This document shows, one piece after another, positions 42,167-52,409 of a stretch of DNA of 64,000 nt. Both the position numbers and the translations under genes were made by a program. Every line of letters starts with the position of its first letter. Position 1 is the first letter of the stretch. The notes under the pieces were generated by a model, which worked only from the letters and a program-made list of their open reading frames with translations, had not been told where the DNA came from and made no database searches. This DNA comes from Diplosphaera chodatii. Taxonomy: Eukaryota > Chlorophyta > Trebouxiophyceae > Prasiolales > Stichococcaceae. The stretch is from positions 930,001 to 994,000 of the forward strand of contig JAALGY010000034.1 of NCBI GenBank assembly GCA_032358165.1. Direction: 5' to 3'.

Positions 42167-43723
42167 TTATCGTTCGCATGCCAAAATGTGAAGTTGCCTT
42201 GTTTGCACAAGAGCGCTGCCAGCAGCAACCGGAGGGCCAGCAGTAGCCGGCGGAGCACCTGCCACTAGAGGGAAATACCTGCTTTTGAGAAGCAGTGTCG
42301 CACATGTCTGCGTCCTACACACGTTTACCAGGCATGCACGGTGGCCTCTTGCAGGCCTCTTGCAGGCATGCGTCACCTGGATGTTGCATGCTGCGAACTG
42401 CTTGAGCTCCTTGTGCCAGAGCGAAGTCGGGCGCTGACGGCATGAAGTGTTCTTGTATTCCATGCCCAGCAGCTTGGCGACATTGCCCAGCGGACCTGAG
42501 GCTCCATGAGGAGCTGTACATGTCTGCACGCAACAGAAGATTGGCTGACCACAGATCTGCAGGCTGTTGCAACATATGCAGCATCGGTCATGGCAAGGAC
42601 TGGCCCCGTCTCCGGGCCTGGCGGCAGGCCTCACCGCGTCAAGTGTGCCGCCATGGGCTTGCAGTGCATTGTAGCAGGCATTCAAGGCCACTGATTGGCC
42701 GTTGAATTTGAAGGTTGTGGCTGCCTTTTGCTTAGCGTTCTCACGAAGGCGCTGGATGTCGCCGACACTGGCTGTCGCGCCCAAGAGCATTTTGCCCTCC
42801 TCGCCTGCCACCAGCTGGTGCCCAGCACCTACATGCGTTCATAACTCTCATGTGGACACCGGGCTACAGTGCACATGCACATGTGATGTGCAGGTCATCA
42901 GCACGGGCACGCTGCCTAGGAGCATGACCTGCAGCAGGTAGGGCCCAGGCTGACAGCCTACAACTAGCACACTGCACACATCTTGGCTGTGCCCGGCTCA
43001 TGCAGCTGCGGGCCAGAATCCGTAGGGCAGCAGGAGATGACGGCGCACCATTGATGATCTCAGGCGGCACTGGAGCCGGCTGCTCCTGCGCCGCGGTGGT
43101 AGCTGACTGCTGCGCCTGCTCCACAACCGCCGTTGCTGGCTGTGCTGATGTGCGGTACAGCTGCTGCAGTGCGCATTCCAGCTCAGCATCCTCTTCGGTG
43201 CGCAGGCGCAGCTTGCGCCGCATGCGTGGCAACGTCATCCGAATGAGTTCCGGGGTGCTGCAGCGGCTACTGCCACTAGTTCGTGTCTCGACCATGCGGT
43301 TGGAGCTGCCAGCTGGCGATGGCGGTTGCAGGGAACCAGGCATGCATGTCGTGCACATCCTGCGGGCTGATCGCCTCGCCTGCGCCGCTATAGGGTAGAG
43401 TCCCCTTCCGATCGGGCATAAGCTGCTCCAGCATCGCACAGACCGCACGCCTCATCAGCTTGATCTCCAGAGAGCCGAACTCCGCAGCTCGAGCGCAAGC
43501 CAGACGTCGAGCACGCTCCGCTGCCCGCACATCAGCTACTAGCGCCGTTGCGGGCTGTACACCGTCGACCAGACCCTCCAAAAACTTGCTGGCATGAGAA
43601 AGAACCTGCTGACGGCCGGTTGCTTGCATCCGTCCAAAGGGTGCACAGCATGAACTCAAGGCCTGCCCGCCTGCAACAATCCTCCAGCCCTTTGATTAGG
43701 ACTGCATGGTTTTCATCGCACAT
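42167..43723 (-). CDS. Unrecognised multi-exon minus-strand gene
   Basis: Coding blocks: NHAVLIKGLEDCCRRAGLEF (43,720-43,640); SHASKFLEGLVDGVQPATAL and RAAEFGSLEIKLMRRAVCAM then LEQLMPDRKGTLPYS (43,600-43,390); a Glu/Arg-rich block with LRTEEDAELECALQQLYRTS (about 43,250-43,130); and EEGKMLLGATASVGDIQRLR then KFNGQSVALNACYNALQAHG (42,810-42,640). Splice boundaries are approximate. No family recognised; the coiled-coil-like character of the first blocks suggests a scaffold-type protein, as inference. Confidence 0.45.
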
Positions 43724-44306
43724 TTTGTCACGCGCTGCCTGTCGAGATCAGACCCCACGGAGCACGAGGTGCGCGGCGCTGAGGAGCTGTGTTCGGCCTG
43801 GAGGCCGTCAAAGTGTTGGACGGCTCAGCGTCAAACATCGGTAACACGAGGGCACAGCGCCTACGCAGAGTATGCTGTTGATGTGAAAGATCGGTTTGAG
43901 AGCGGTCGCGCATGTTTGTGTGCTGTGTGCTGGCAGCACTTCGCGTATTTGGCAGCTCAATCTGCTCGAGTGAAAGTGAAAGTGTAGACCCCCCATGGAG
44001 ACAGGTTTGGATAATCCGGGACAGCCCTGGGATTTGGCAACCTGGGATTTGCCTAGGACCGCCGAGGACCGCCGAATTGGGTTTTGCCGACCGCGACGCA
44101 GTGCGTGCACAGCCCACGCGGAGCGTGCAGACTGAACACGAACACAGAGATCGCTTCTCTCTGCGCGTCAAGACCGTGCAGCGCGTCCGGGGCGTTCCCT
44201 GCCGCCGTTGCGGGGCCCAGGTTGCGAATTCAATTCACTGCCACATCGGCGTGCGCCGCTGTGCCAGCTGCTGCGGCCTGCCAGCCACCAGCATCACGCT
44301 GCAATG

Positions 44307-46484
44307 ATGCACTTGCAGCCCAGTGTGCCGCAAGTGTGCAGGATGTGCTACGTGAAGAAGCACGACGCCCGATTCGTGGTACGTCGGCCTAGGCTGCTCA
44401 GCGCCGCGTTCCGTGCTGTTGACGGTCCACGGCTGCTCCAGATAACGCCTTTTGGCTTGGTGCAGAAACCTGGAAGCAAGGGACCGCTGTACCTTTGCAA
44501 GGCCTGCTTGCCCGATGACCAACTCCTGCACCCACCACAGGTGCTGAGCCGGCCCGCTTCACCCTCGTTGCCGTACAAAACCGCATGAGCACAACGTCTG
44601 TATCATATCAGCACACTTGACGGGTGCAGGTCCTCACGCGGATCATGCTGCGCAGGCCCCGAGCCCTCCACAGGGTTCGGCAGGGGCACCCCCTGCCCAT
44701 CAGCGGTCCCATGCGCAGCCAGCGGCGGGTTCCGGAGCCAATGCGCCGACGGAGGACGCAGCTGAACCGTCTCTGACTGCAACCAGCGGCCGTGCACGCC
44801 AGGAAGCCGGGGCGATGCCCCCGCAGAAGCGGCAGCGTGTACAAGGTGGTGCACAGGACTTCTTCATCAGCGACACAGTTGATCTGCTCACCGGAGCGCG
44901 CCAGCCCGCTGCAGGTGACTTCATGTATGATTTAACATCCGTTGCTACGGCCGGCATCCGGATCTGCGCCCTGCTGTGCAATCTGACTGGTTCGATGCGA
45001 AGATGTTCACCTGCAGACTGTCATATACTGCTACGATCATGGCTTCGTCAGCCACTGAACCGCATATTTGTGTTATACAGCTGCAGCGCAGGGACGAACG
45101 ATGCGGGGCGGCGCTGCACGCCCCCTGAATACGTCAGGTGAGCTTTGACAGCAGCGTGTGCACACTCACACAATAGCCAAGGCTCACAGCACTGCAGCAC
45201 CATCACGAGTGAGTATGATCAAGATGGTACGTTTGTGCGTCGCCACACGGTGTCTGTTCCTTACGCAGGCTTGCATCGAGGCGCTGCGACTGCTGGTCAT
45301 CCCATCAGCATGCCAGGTGGTGGCAGCCACCATGCAGCAGGTCTGCCAAGGGCACAGGCTTCCCTGATGCTGCATGTGCTTTTGCTTGTTCTGCACGATC
45401 TGCAGTATGCAGCAATGTGTGGTACGAATGCTGCAAAGTCCATCGTCAAGGCTCAGGGTGGCGTGCGCTGCATCAGCAGGTGCAGGTGCTGCGGTAGCAG
45501 CGGTAGCTGCTGCTACTACTACTGCTGCTGCTGCAGCAGTTGCTGGGGCTGCTTACAGCTCTACCGACGACCGTCCCACAGCAGCAGGTGTAAGGCATAC
45601 CCGAAGAGCATGTTGACCAGTTGTTGAAGCTGGGGCACGTCAGTACCACCACCAGTCAGAGTCTACAGACTCATAGAAGCCATGGACCTCATGATCATTC
45701 AGCTAGTGTTGAGACAGCAGTGCTTGCTATTGCAGGACGGCCACCACTGCCGCCGCCAGGTCCCATGCATTTCCTGGCGGCACAACATGCTGGCGTGGTC
45801 CCTGCTGCTGTGCGGCGCTCGCATGGACTCGGCCGACCTGTAACTGTGTCAGACTACCTGGATCGCTCAGCCAACGTCAGCACCCCACACGAGGTTATTC
45901 TCTTCAACGCGCTGCTGCCCCAGTGCACAAGTGGCCATTCTACCGATTGGCGCAAGTTTGCAATACACTGGAACATAGCCATGCATCAGTACATTCAGCA
46001 GACCGGTGACCTGCTCAGCATCACTGGCAAGAACATGGTGCAGCTTCAGAACTATCATAGAACACGAGTGTCAGCTATTGCAGCAGCCCATAGTAGGCAG
46101 AATGCAGCAATCGTAGCAAATGCCCACATGATGCAGCAGGGTGCAGACAGTCTGCGCCTGCAAGGGCTGCCGGCAGCCCTTCCTGTTGCAGCTCTGGCTG
46201 TGGCAGGTGGTGTTGGGGAGCAGCCCGAGCAGCAAGCATTCCTGTATGCTCCTGGTATGCCCCTTGCACCCCAATTGATGGGATCCATCGAGCGCCCTCC
46301 AGGTGCTGTGGGCACAGGCAGGGGTGGGAAGGGGGGCAAGAAGAGCTGCAAGAACTGCTCTATCATCGCTTGCTCATGGGTTCCAACAGCCAATAAGCAT
46401 TGCTGCGAGTGTTTTGTGAGTTCCACTGTGGCATGTTTCGACCTTTACAGGCACCGTGTGCCAGCCTGTCGTTGCAAGAAGTAG
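44307..46484 (+). CDS. Unrecognised gene with cysteine-rich C-terminus
   Basis: Exon-like blocks: VCRMCYVKKHDARFVVRRPR and GPLYLCKACLPDD (44,320-44,520, a CxxC...CxxC pair); a Pro/Ala-rich block with MPPQKRQRVQGGAQDFFISD and TVDLLTGARQPAAGDF (44,640-44,960, KRQR could be a nuclear signal); and a long last exon (about 45,740-46,484) with RPVTVSDYLDRSANVSTPHE, STDWRKFAIHWNIAMHQYIQ, TGDLLSITGKNMVQLQNYHR and a Gly/Lys linker leading to KKSCKNCSIIACSW, HCCECF and a terminal CRCKK. The spaced cysteines suggest a zinc-binding tail. No known family assigned. Confidence 0.5.
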
Positions 46485-46899
46485 GACCATGTTGTAAACA
46501 TCTGGCATGTCTGTACACCTTGTCTACAAAGTGACTTCATGCATCACATAGTCAGTGACATGCCTTTGTGCTGAACATAGGTTGAGCCTGTTGCCTCACC
46601 CGGCCCACTTGCTAATGTGCCGCCCACAACAAGCCCACCAAGCTCAAGCAATGCCCAGGCTTCAAAGGTGGGGTGCGTGCCAGCCATGTGAGTGGCTGTG
46701 GGAGTGTGCTCAGTCGTGCAGGCAGCATTGCCAGCCAGCAATGCAGCCACCATGGCCCACCACCAGAAGTCCACAGGAACACGCAGGTACATGCGCACTA
46801 CTGTGCAGCAGCGCAGGATGCCAGCCATGCGCTCAGATTGCTGGCAGCTGTTGGCCAGCCACGCTGTGGCAGCTTTGCAGCATGTGAGCAGCATGCCAT

Positions 46900-48240
46900 G
46901 GCGGTCGCGGCTCTGGCGCAGGGCATCCTGCAGATCATGGCTGCTGCAGACGAACACAACCAACCAGGTGCAGCACCCCCCCCCACAACTTGCAGTTTGC
47001 TGTTCAGCATGTCAGTGCTTGCAAACAGCACGCCCTGTGAAGCATGTGCACCCTTACAGGAGGTGTTGCTCGTGATGCAGGCGCTGCACCAGTGGCTGAT
47101 CACCTGGCAGATCCATGCCAGGCTCAGCAGATCCCTGTGCCATCAGGTGCACACGCGGCGCCATTGCTGCCCTCGCCACCGCAGCAGCAGCACCATGAGC
47201 AGCAGCTGCGAGCACAGCAAGCAACACAGCAGCAGAAGCAGGAGCAGCCGCCGCCACCGCAGCAGCAGCCATTGCCGCCAATGGTGGTGGCATCGCCGCC
47301 ACCCCTGCAACACCTACAGCCGTCGTCACCGCCGCCGCCACCCCTGCAGCAGCAACAGCTGCAGGCACAGCACGCAGCACAGCAGCTACAACAAGAGCAG
47401 AAGCAGCCGCCGTCAGCGCAGCGGCAGCCACTGCTGTCGATGTCGCCTTCGCCGCCACCGCTGCTGCAACAGCCACAGCCTTCACCGCCGCTGCAACAGC
47501 CACAGCCTTCACCGCCGTTGTCACCTGTGCAGCAGCAGCTACCGTCACTGCAGCCGCAGCATCAGAGGGCTCTGACGCTGCCACCCTTGCTGCTGGAAGC
47601 GCCACCATCTTGCCCGCCGCAGCAGCCTGAGGCACACAATGAGATACAGACAACACCAGCTCCCCAGATGCAGACAGGTAGCTGACAACTGGTCCGGCAT
47701 CTGGTTGAACCTGGTCTAGTGGCTGACCACCAATAAGGTCGTCATGAGGAAGCTTGATGTATGAATCCCTTGAAACGCAGGGAACGCGGAGCGTGTACAG
47801 GAATATCGTACGCCATTTGGTGCCGTCCGACAGGTGATCACAGTGCCATGCAGCATGTTGTAAGTGTGCGTGAGGCCTGCTGTTGGACAGGTGGCTCGTG
47901 TGTTTCTGAAGTCCGCCACGCCGCTGCGCAGGTACCCAATGCGGGGCTGGGGGCTGCTGTGCCAACTTAAATGGTGAAGGGGCGTGGCATGGGGGGCGCA
48001 GGCGGCAAGAAGCGATGCCTGTCCTGTAGGGACGATGCAGGAAACAATCCACTCAAGGAAGGTCATAGGTGTGCCTGTTTTCTCCGAAGACTGGACAGAC
48101 CTGTGCCGCCAGACTTACAGGCAAAGTATGACAAGAAGGCAGCAAGCAAGAAGGGCTGTCCCTGCTTGGACTGCAACCCAAAACTGGCTGCTGCTCACAA
48201 GAAGTACAATGAGACCAAGAGGAACAAGATGGGCAGATGA
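46900..48240 (+). CDS. Gln/Pro-rich protein with cysteine-rich tail
   Basis: A frame at 47,044-47,685 is dominated by CAG and CCG codons (poly-Gln and poly-Pro runs). A separate downstream frame (47,971-48,240) reads MVKGRGMGGAGGKKRCLSC, GHRCACFLRRLDRPVPPDLQ, KGCPCLDCNPKLAAAHKKYN and ends in a Lys-rich stop. The GxGGxGGKK linker followed by CxxC copies the tail design of the gene ending at 46,484, so the two may be tandem paralogs. Whether the Q/P block and the Cys tail are one gene is inferred, not shown. Confidence 0.5.
47170..47660. repeat. CAG/CCG-rich low-complexity tract
   Basis: Runs of CAGCAGCAG, CCGCCGCCACC and GCAACAGCCACAGCCTTCACC repeats. They open long frames on both strands, including a 332-residue Ala/Val frame on the minus strand. 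Confidence 0.85.
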
Positions 48241-48403
48241 TCATTTGCTGTCATGTGCTGGACTCTGCTCGCTAGATGTTAATGACACACGGATTCAGAT
48301 TCCAATGGCAAACCATGTCATCGATGGTCAGCCACAATGGATAGCAGGGTTGGCAATACACCTGATCTCATAGTTATACCTCAAAACAGTTCAGCTATCT
48401 GAT

Positions 48404-50500
48404 CTACTCGCAATCCTTCCGAATGAACAGCAGTGTGCCGATACGGCGGTGCTGATCGAATGGCAGGATAGGCTCATCCATCCTGACCATGTTCCCCCCC
48501 TCTCTGACATCATCATAGTTATACCAGGCCTGTGGCGCCCCTACCGGTGTGGACATTCGCACATACCCATGGTGGTGATCAACGGCTGCCACATGCACAA
48601 CAGACAGAACATACTGCACATCACCGACTTGCAACTCAGGGATCAGCTTCACTATCGCTGGCTGAGCTGCTGCATCGGCCTCAGCGCCCCGCAGGGACAA
48701 CCCCGCGGAGCTGCCATCCCACATTATCCCGCAGCCCAATGCTGGCGGCGGTGCAGGCCTCTTCTCCTTGAATATCGTCTCGTCTCGCAGCCGGCCCCTT
48801 TCGTAGGTAAACTGCACTATGGGCTCCAGTGCAACTTCCCAGTGACCCGCCGCATTCCATGACATGTTGCTGCACAGAGCACAAGCAGCACATCAGACCA
48901 CCATGTATATCGGAGGCAGTTTGCACAAACCGTCAGTTGTTGATGCAGGGAATATAGATGATAGACCCACCTGCACATGTTTGTGTTGGTGGCAAAGGTG
49001 AGGTAAAATGCATCTGGGTGCACTGCCTGACGGTACAGAATATGGACGTCGGTGAACATCCCCTGCAACACACAACCCCAAGCCTGAAGCTACGATGGCA
49101 GAAAGCATGCTGGCATATTCGATACGATGCTGGCAACTCATGATACATGCACTGAGCACGGTGCGCACCAAATTCCATGAAGCCTCTTTGTCAGCCCAGG
49201 TCTGATACCGCTCCGCCACATACTTCTCCAACTGCTGCTGCGACAGCTGCACCAACTGCTGCCTGACCTCGCTGTCTTCGATGCCAGAGTCGAACATCAG
49301 CTGCCCCATGGATGCGCAGATGCTTCCGAAGGTGCCCGAGGCAAACAACAGGCCCGCCAGCTGCCTGCTGCAGAAGAGTGCCGCCAGGCTGACTGCGCTG
49401 AAGTCATGCCCGCACAGATTCCGGTTCCAGGACAAGGCCTGTGCGCCCAGCACCAATGAAAGCACGGTCAAAGTAGTTATCACAACAGGTGGCATGTGAG
49501 CTCATGCAATGTATAGATAAGAGCAGAGTGCCTAAGGGTCACCTGCACCCGGGCTGCACTACTGACAGGGCCGGCGTCGCCGGGCTCTGCATCTGTTGCC
49601 ATCATCTCAAGGGTGTTGGAAGGTTTGATACCCTGACAGTCCGACAACACAGGAGGTGAGGGCAAGCATGAATGCTACTCTGTTGCAAGCTCACCAGCGT
49701 CAGGATGCACGATCTTCCAGATGCGCGCCAGCAGCGCTTCATCTTCTGCAGCATCGACTTGCAGCATTAACTACGATGTGAAGTGTTGAAGCAAAATGGT
49801 TCACAGACATCTGCAAGCATCATCACGAGCAGCAACGAAAATGCATAGCCTTGACAGCAACTCACTATTGGAGGCATTCAATGCTGCAGCAGATGCGGTG
49901 CGAGCTGCGGTGCGAGCTGCGGGTGCAGCAACGGCAGCGACATCCCCTGTCAAGCAAGGCAAAAGTGCGATTACAGTGCATGGCAGCAGCATGCGGATAG
50001 GCACAGCCAAGCAGCACCAGCATGTGACTGTGCAGCACTCACCACGAAGCTGCTCCCAAGTGCTCGCAGCGCTTGTAGACACGTCTGCAACTGGATGGTC
50101 ATAGCCGCCACAGCAGGCTGAACCACCACAGCCGTGCTGGGGCCGGGGGCAGTGCGACCGAGGCAGCGGGCGCTGCGGCTGGGACAGCAGCTGCTGAAGT
50201 TGCAGCTGCTGCTGCAGATGCCGCCGCGGCGACCGCAGCAGCGGCTGATGTGCTGACATCCGCCAAGCTGATCAGCGGCTGCTCGTTGTCCTCGACTGCT
50301 GCCTGCAGGAACACAGCCTCAACAGAGGGCAGCATCATGACCGCTTCGCTGAGCGGCTCCACCGGTGCCACTGTCAGGTCCAGCCAAGGCGCAGGCAGCT
50401 GCAGCCCCAAAGCCCGGCAGAGCTGCTGCACCCGCTGCAGGGAGACCAGATCATTGACGTACTCCTCCTTGTGCCCAGAATACTGCATTTTCTGCAAGCA
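48404..50500 (-). CDS. Multi-exon gene, C-terminus resembling a ubiquitin-specific protease
   Basis: Minus-strand blocks: GHKEEYVNDLVSLQRVQQLC and LQLPAPWLDLTVAPVEPLSE (50,490-50,340), an Ala-rich linker, NTLEMMATDAEPGDAGPVSS (about 49,550-49,630), LCGHDFSAVSLAALFCSRQL and QQQLEKYVAERYQTWADKEA (49,430-49,180), then a last exon 48,865-48,404 with MSWNAAGHWEVALEPIVQF, GDVQYVLSVVHVAAVDHHHG, YVRM and AWYNYDDVREGGNMVRM. YxLxxVVxHxxxxxxHHGYVR...WYNYDD recalls the His box and WxxFDD strand that close USP/UCH catalytic domains. The Cys box was not found, so the call is weak. Confidence 0.4.
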
Positions 50501-50865
50501 GCAGCGGATCATTAAGTGCAGGCCATGAGTCCAGACGACTGCAGGTTTATGGTGTGCTTCAGAATGTAAGCAGTGGAGTGAGTGGTGATGCAACTGACAG
50601 GCTTGCCGCAAATGGCCGAGTGAGTGATTAGTTGGTGCCGAGGCATCGGAGCAACGACGCATATGTCGTGCCGATCAAACACGAGCTGGGCAGTGCTCAT
50701 GCCTTTGTTAAACACCGTGATCTAGTAGTTTGTGAGCGCATAGACGAGAAAGAAAAGCAAGACCAGATAAGATCAAGACAAGATATAAGCTCGGCTGATG
50801 CCGAGCTGGAGCCCACAATACATGCCCACCCTGCCGCACCGCCGTCGCTCGCAGGCCTTGCCACA

Positions 50866-51060
50866 ATGTGTCACAAATTTGTCATATTGCCATGCGGGTC
50901 GACCGTCACGCTGAAAGACAAAAATTGTACCGACCCTAATTGTGTCAAGAGAGTAGCCACTTTGAAAGTCACAGCAGAGAATGCGCCACGACTCCCTCGC
51001 TGCCCATTCCACGGTTCATTCAGTGGGTGCATGCGGGCCGTCCAGCAGCGTCGAGGCTGA
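50866..51060 (+). CDS. 64-residue Cys/His-rich protein, paralog 1
   Basis: Encodes exactly 64 residues beginning MCHKFVILPC, with CTDPNCVKRV in the middle and RCPFHGSFSGC near the end. The paralog on the opposite strand (57,978-57,784) has the same length, MCHILIIYPC, CTDPSCKKRV and RCPVHGPYSAC. Conserved positions are C2, H3, C10, two Cys of CTDPxC, the Cys and His of RCPxHG, and a final Cys, enough ligands for one or two zinc ions. The start is set at this Met because DNA similarity continues upstream (GCCGCACCGCCGTCGCTCGC) but an indel there puts the two upstream sequences in different frames. A repeat block follows at 51,061-51,430. Function unknown; no known family is claimed. Confidence 0.65.
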   Translation: MCHKFVILPCGSTVTLKDKNCTDPNCVKRVATLKVTAENAPRLPRCPFHGSFSGCMRAVQQRRG

Positions 51061-51430
51061 AGGACGACTTCCAGCTCGCGGGCGGCCCAAGGATGAGGAG
51101 GTGGCACTTGGGCGGAGCGTGGTCAGAGACGCGCGTGAAGCCCTGCAGCCTGTCTTGACCATCCACTTCGGCCGACTTGGTGTCGCGGGCGGATCGTGGT
51201 TCAGAGACGCATGTCAAACCCTGCAGCCTGTGTTGACACACATACTTCAGTCGACCCGGTGTCGCGGAAGTGTCGTGCCGGGGTCTGGCAGGCGGACAAG
51301 GTTTTGTTGGCAGTTTCAAGCCTTGCGATGCCTTGTACAGTCGTGTAATGCCTTATGCTTGTACTTGTAACGCAAGAGCTCCACGCTTCAGATGAACATT
51401 CCGTGAACGACATGTGTCAAGCACAGCATT
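51061..51430 (+). repeat. Repeat block downstream of paralog 1
   Basis: Two or more units of about 75 bp with CCCTGCAGCCTG...TTGAC and GTCGCGG, then GGCAGGCGGACAAGGTTTTG, then ATGCCTTATGCTTGTACTTG and GAGCTCCACGCT, ending near GTGAACGACATG. The same blocks occur in the same order, reverse-complemented, at about 57,410-57,740. Confidence 0.8.
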
Positions 51431-51823
51431 TTAAATTTTGATGTGCAGCTAGTGGGATGCCGTCACCCCTGGCACTGCTGTCCGTCACTGCTGCCACCCC
51501 TGCCGCAGTCAAACTGCTGAGATGGATATGGAACGCGAAAGGTCTGGGCGCCTGCGCTATCTGCAGTGTTGATTGTGTCGTCAGTCAGCACCAGGGCATT
51601 GCGGTCTGCACTGCACACCAGCGCAGATACAATGATGTCGACAGTCGGTCAGTCAGATCAGGGTGCAAGGTTGTTGTATCAGTGGTGTTGAATAGGTGGT
51701 GTTGACAAACACCAGTGTGTGTCTCAACAATTAAGACACCAGGCGGACCTGGGACAGATGACCCTGACGGGCCACTCCAGGCCGAGCATACTACATCAGT
51801 AGCTTCAGCATAACGCATCATTC
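51431..51823. other. No recognised gene
   Basis: A plus-strand frame with KLLRWIWNAKGLGACAICSV and two CxxC-like pairs is present (51,457-51,705), too short and isolated to assign. Confidence 0.35.
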
Positions 51824-51831
51824 ATTGTCAC
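51824..51831 (+). repeat. hAT target-site duplication, left
   Basis: ATTGTCAC, repeated exactly at 56,057-56,064. Eight bases is the diagnostic duplication length of the hAT superfamily. Confidence 0.97.
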
Positions 51832-51852
51832 CAGTGTACGCGCTTAAACTAC
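51832..51852 (+). repeat. hAT terminal inverted repeat, left
   Basis: Identical to the complement of 56,036-56,056 over 21 bases; similarity stops at the next base. Confidence 0.96.
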
Positions 51853-51904
51853 TAAGCCGATCTGGGTATGTTTAAACATCAGAGGGCCCGTGTTGTTTTA
51901 GCTT

Positions 51905-51928
51905 GGCCCCCCCCTACAGGGGGGGACA
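51905..51928. other. C-run/G-run hairpin in the hAT left subterminal region
   Basis: A run of seven or more C, the spacer TA(C), and a run of seven G form a perfect short stem. Confidence 0.7.
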
Positions 51929-52409
51929 AACTCATGTGTTTACCGGACCGAGTAGAAAGGTCAAAATTTCCGGAACGGCTGCCTCAGCGTAGCGCAGAGC
52001 AAAGGCGTCGTCCAGTCATGTGTGCCTTATATTGACAGCGATGACCCTCTGTAAGTGCTTGCGCGGCCTGAAGCACCGCGAACCAGGCGCGGCGCGGCGT
52101 TGTAGGTTCGGGTGTGGATTATGTCACATTACAAAGGTACCGAGATAAAGTTTTTTTCAAGGACGGGGGCTGGCACTAGAAACAAGAAGGCATCCGACTT
52201 CGATCAGAAGTTGTCAGCGTGATGCGGCTGCAGCAGGCATGCCACTCGCGCTGAAACTTCGCACAGATGCTTGCGGACGTCTAAAATGCATCTGACATCA
52301 GCCTGGCAGCGTTTGGACACAAAACGGCGAAGTTGCCTAAGTACCATGCTACTGGTGCATTTACGCACAAGCGGGAGTAGTTTACGGCACGGACTAAGGC
52401 ATTCCCTAC

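Noticed and set aside
47054..48052. A 332-residue Ala/Val-rich gene on the minus strand
   Set aside because: It is the complement of CAG/CCG repeats; composition alone keeps it open, and the plus strand ends in a better supported Cys-rich frame.
50632..51060. A longer 142-residue start for Cys/His paralog 1
   Set aside because: The upstream in-frame part is in another frame in the paralog, so the MCH methionine is the shared start.
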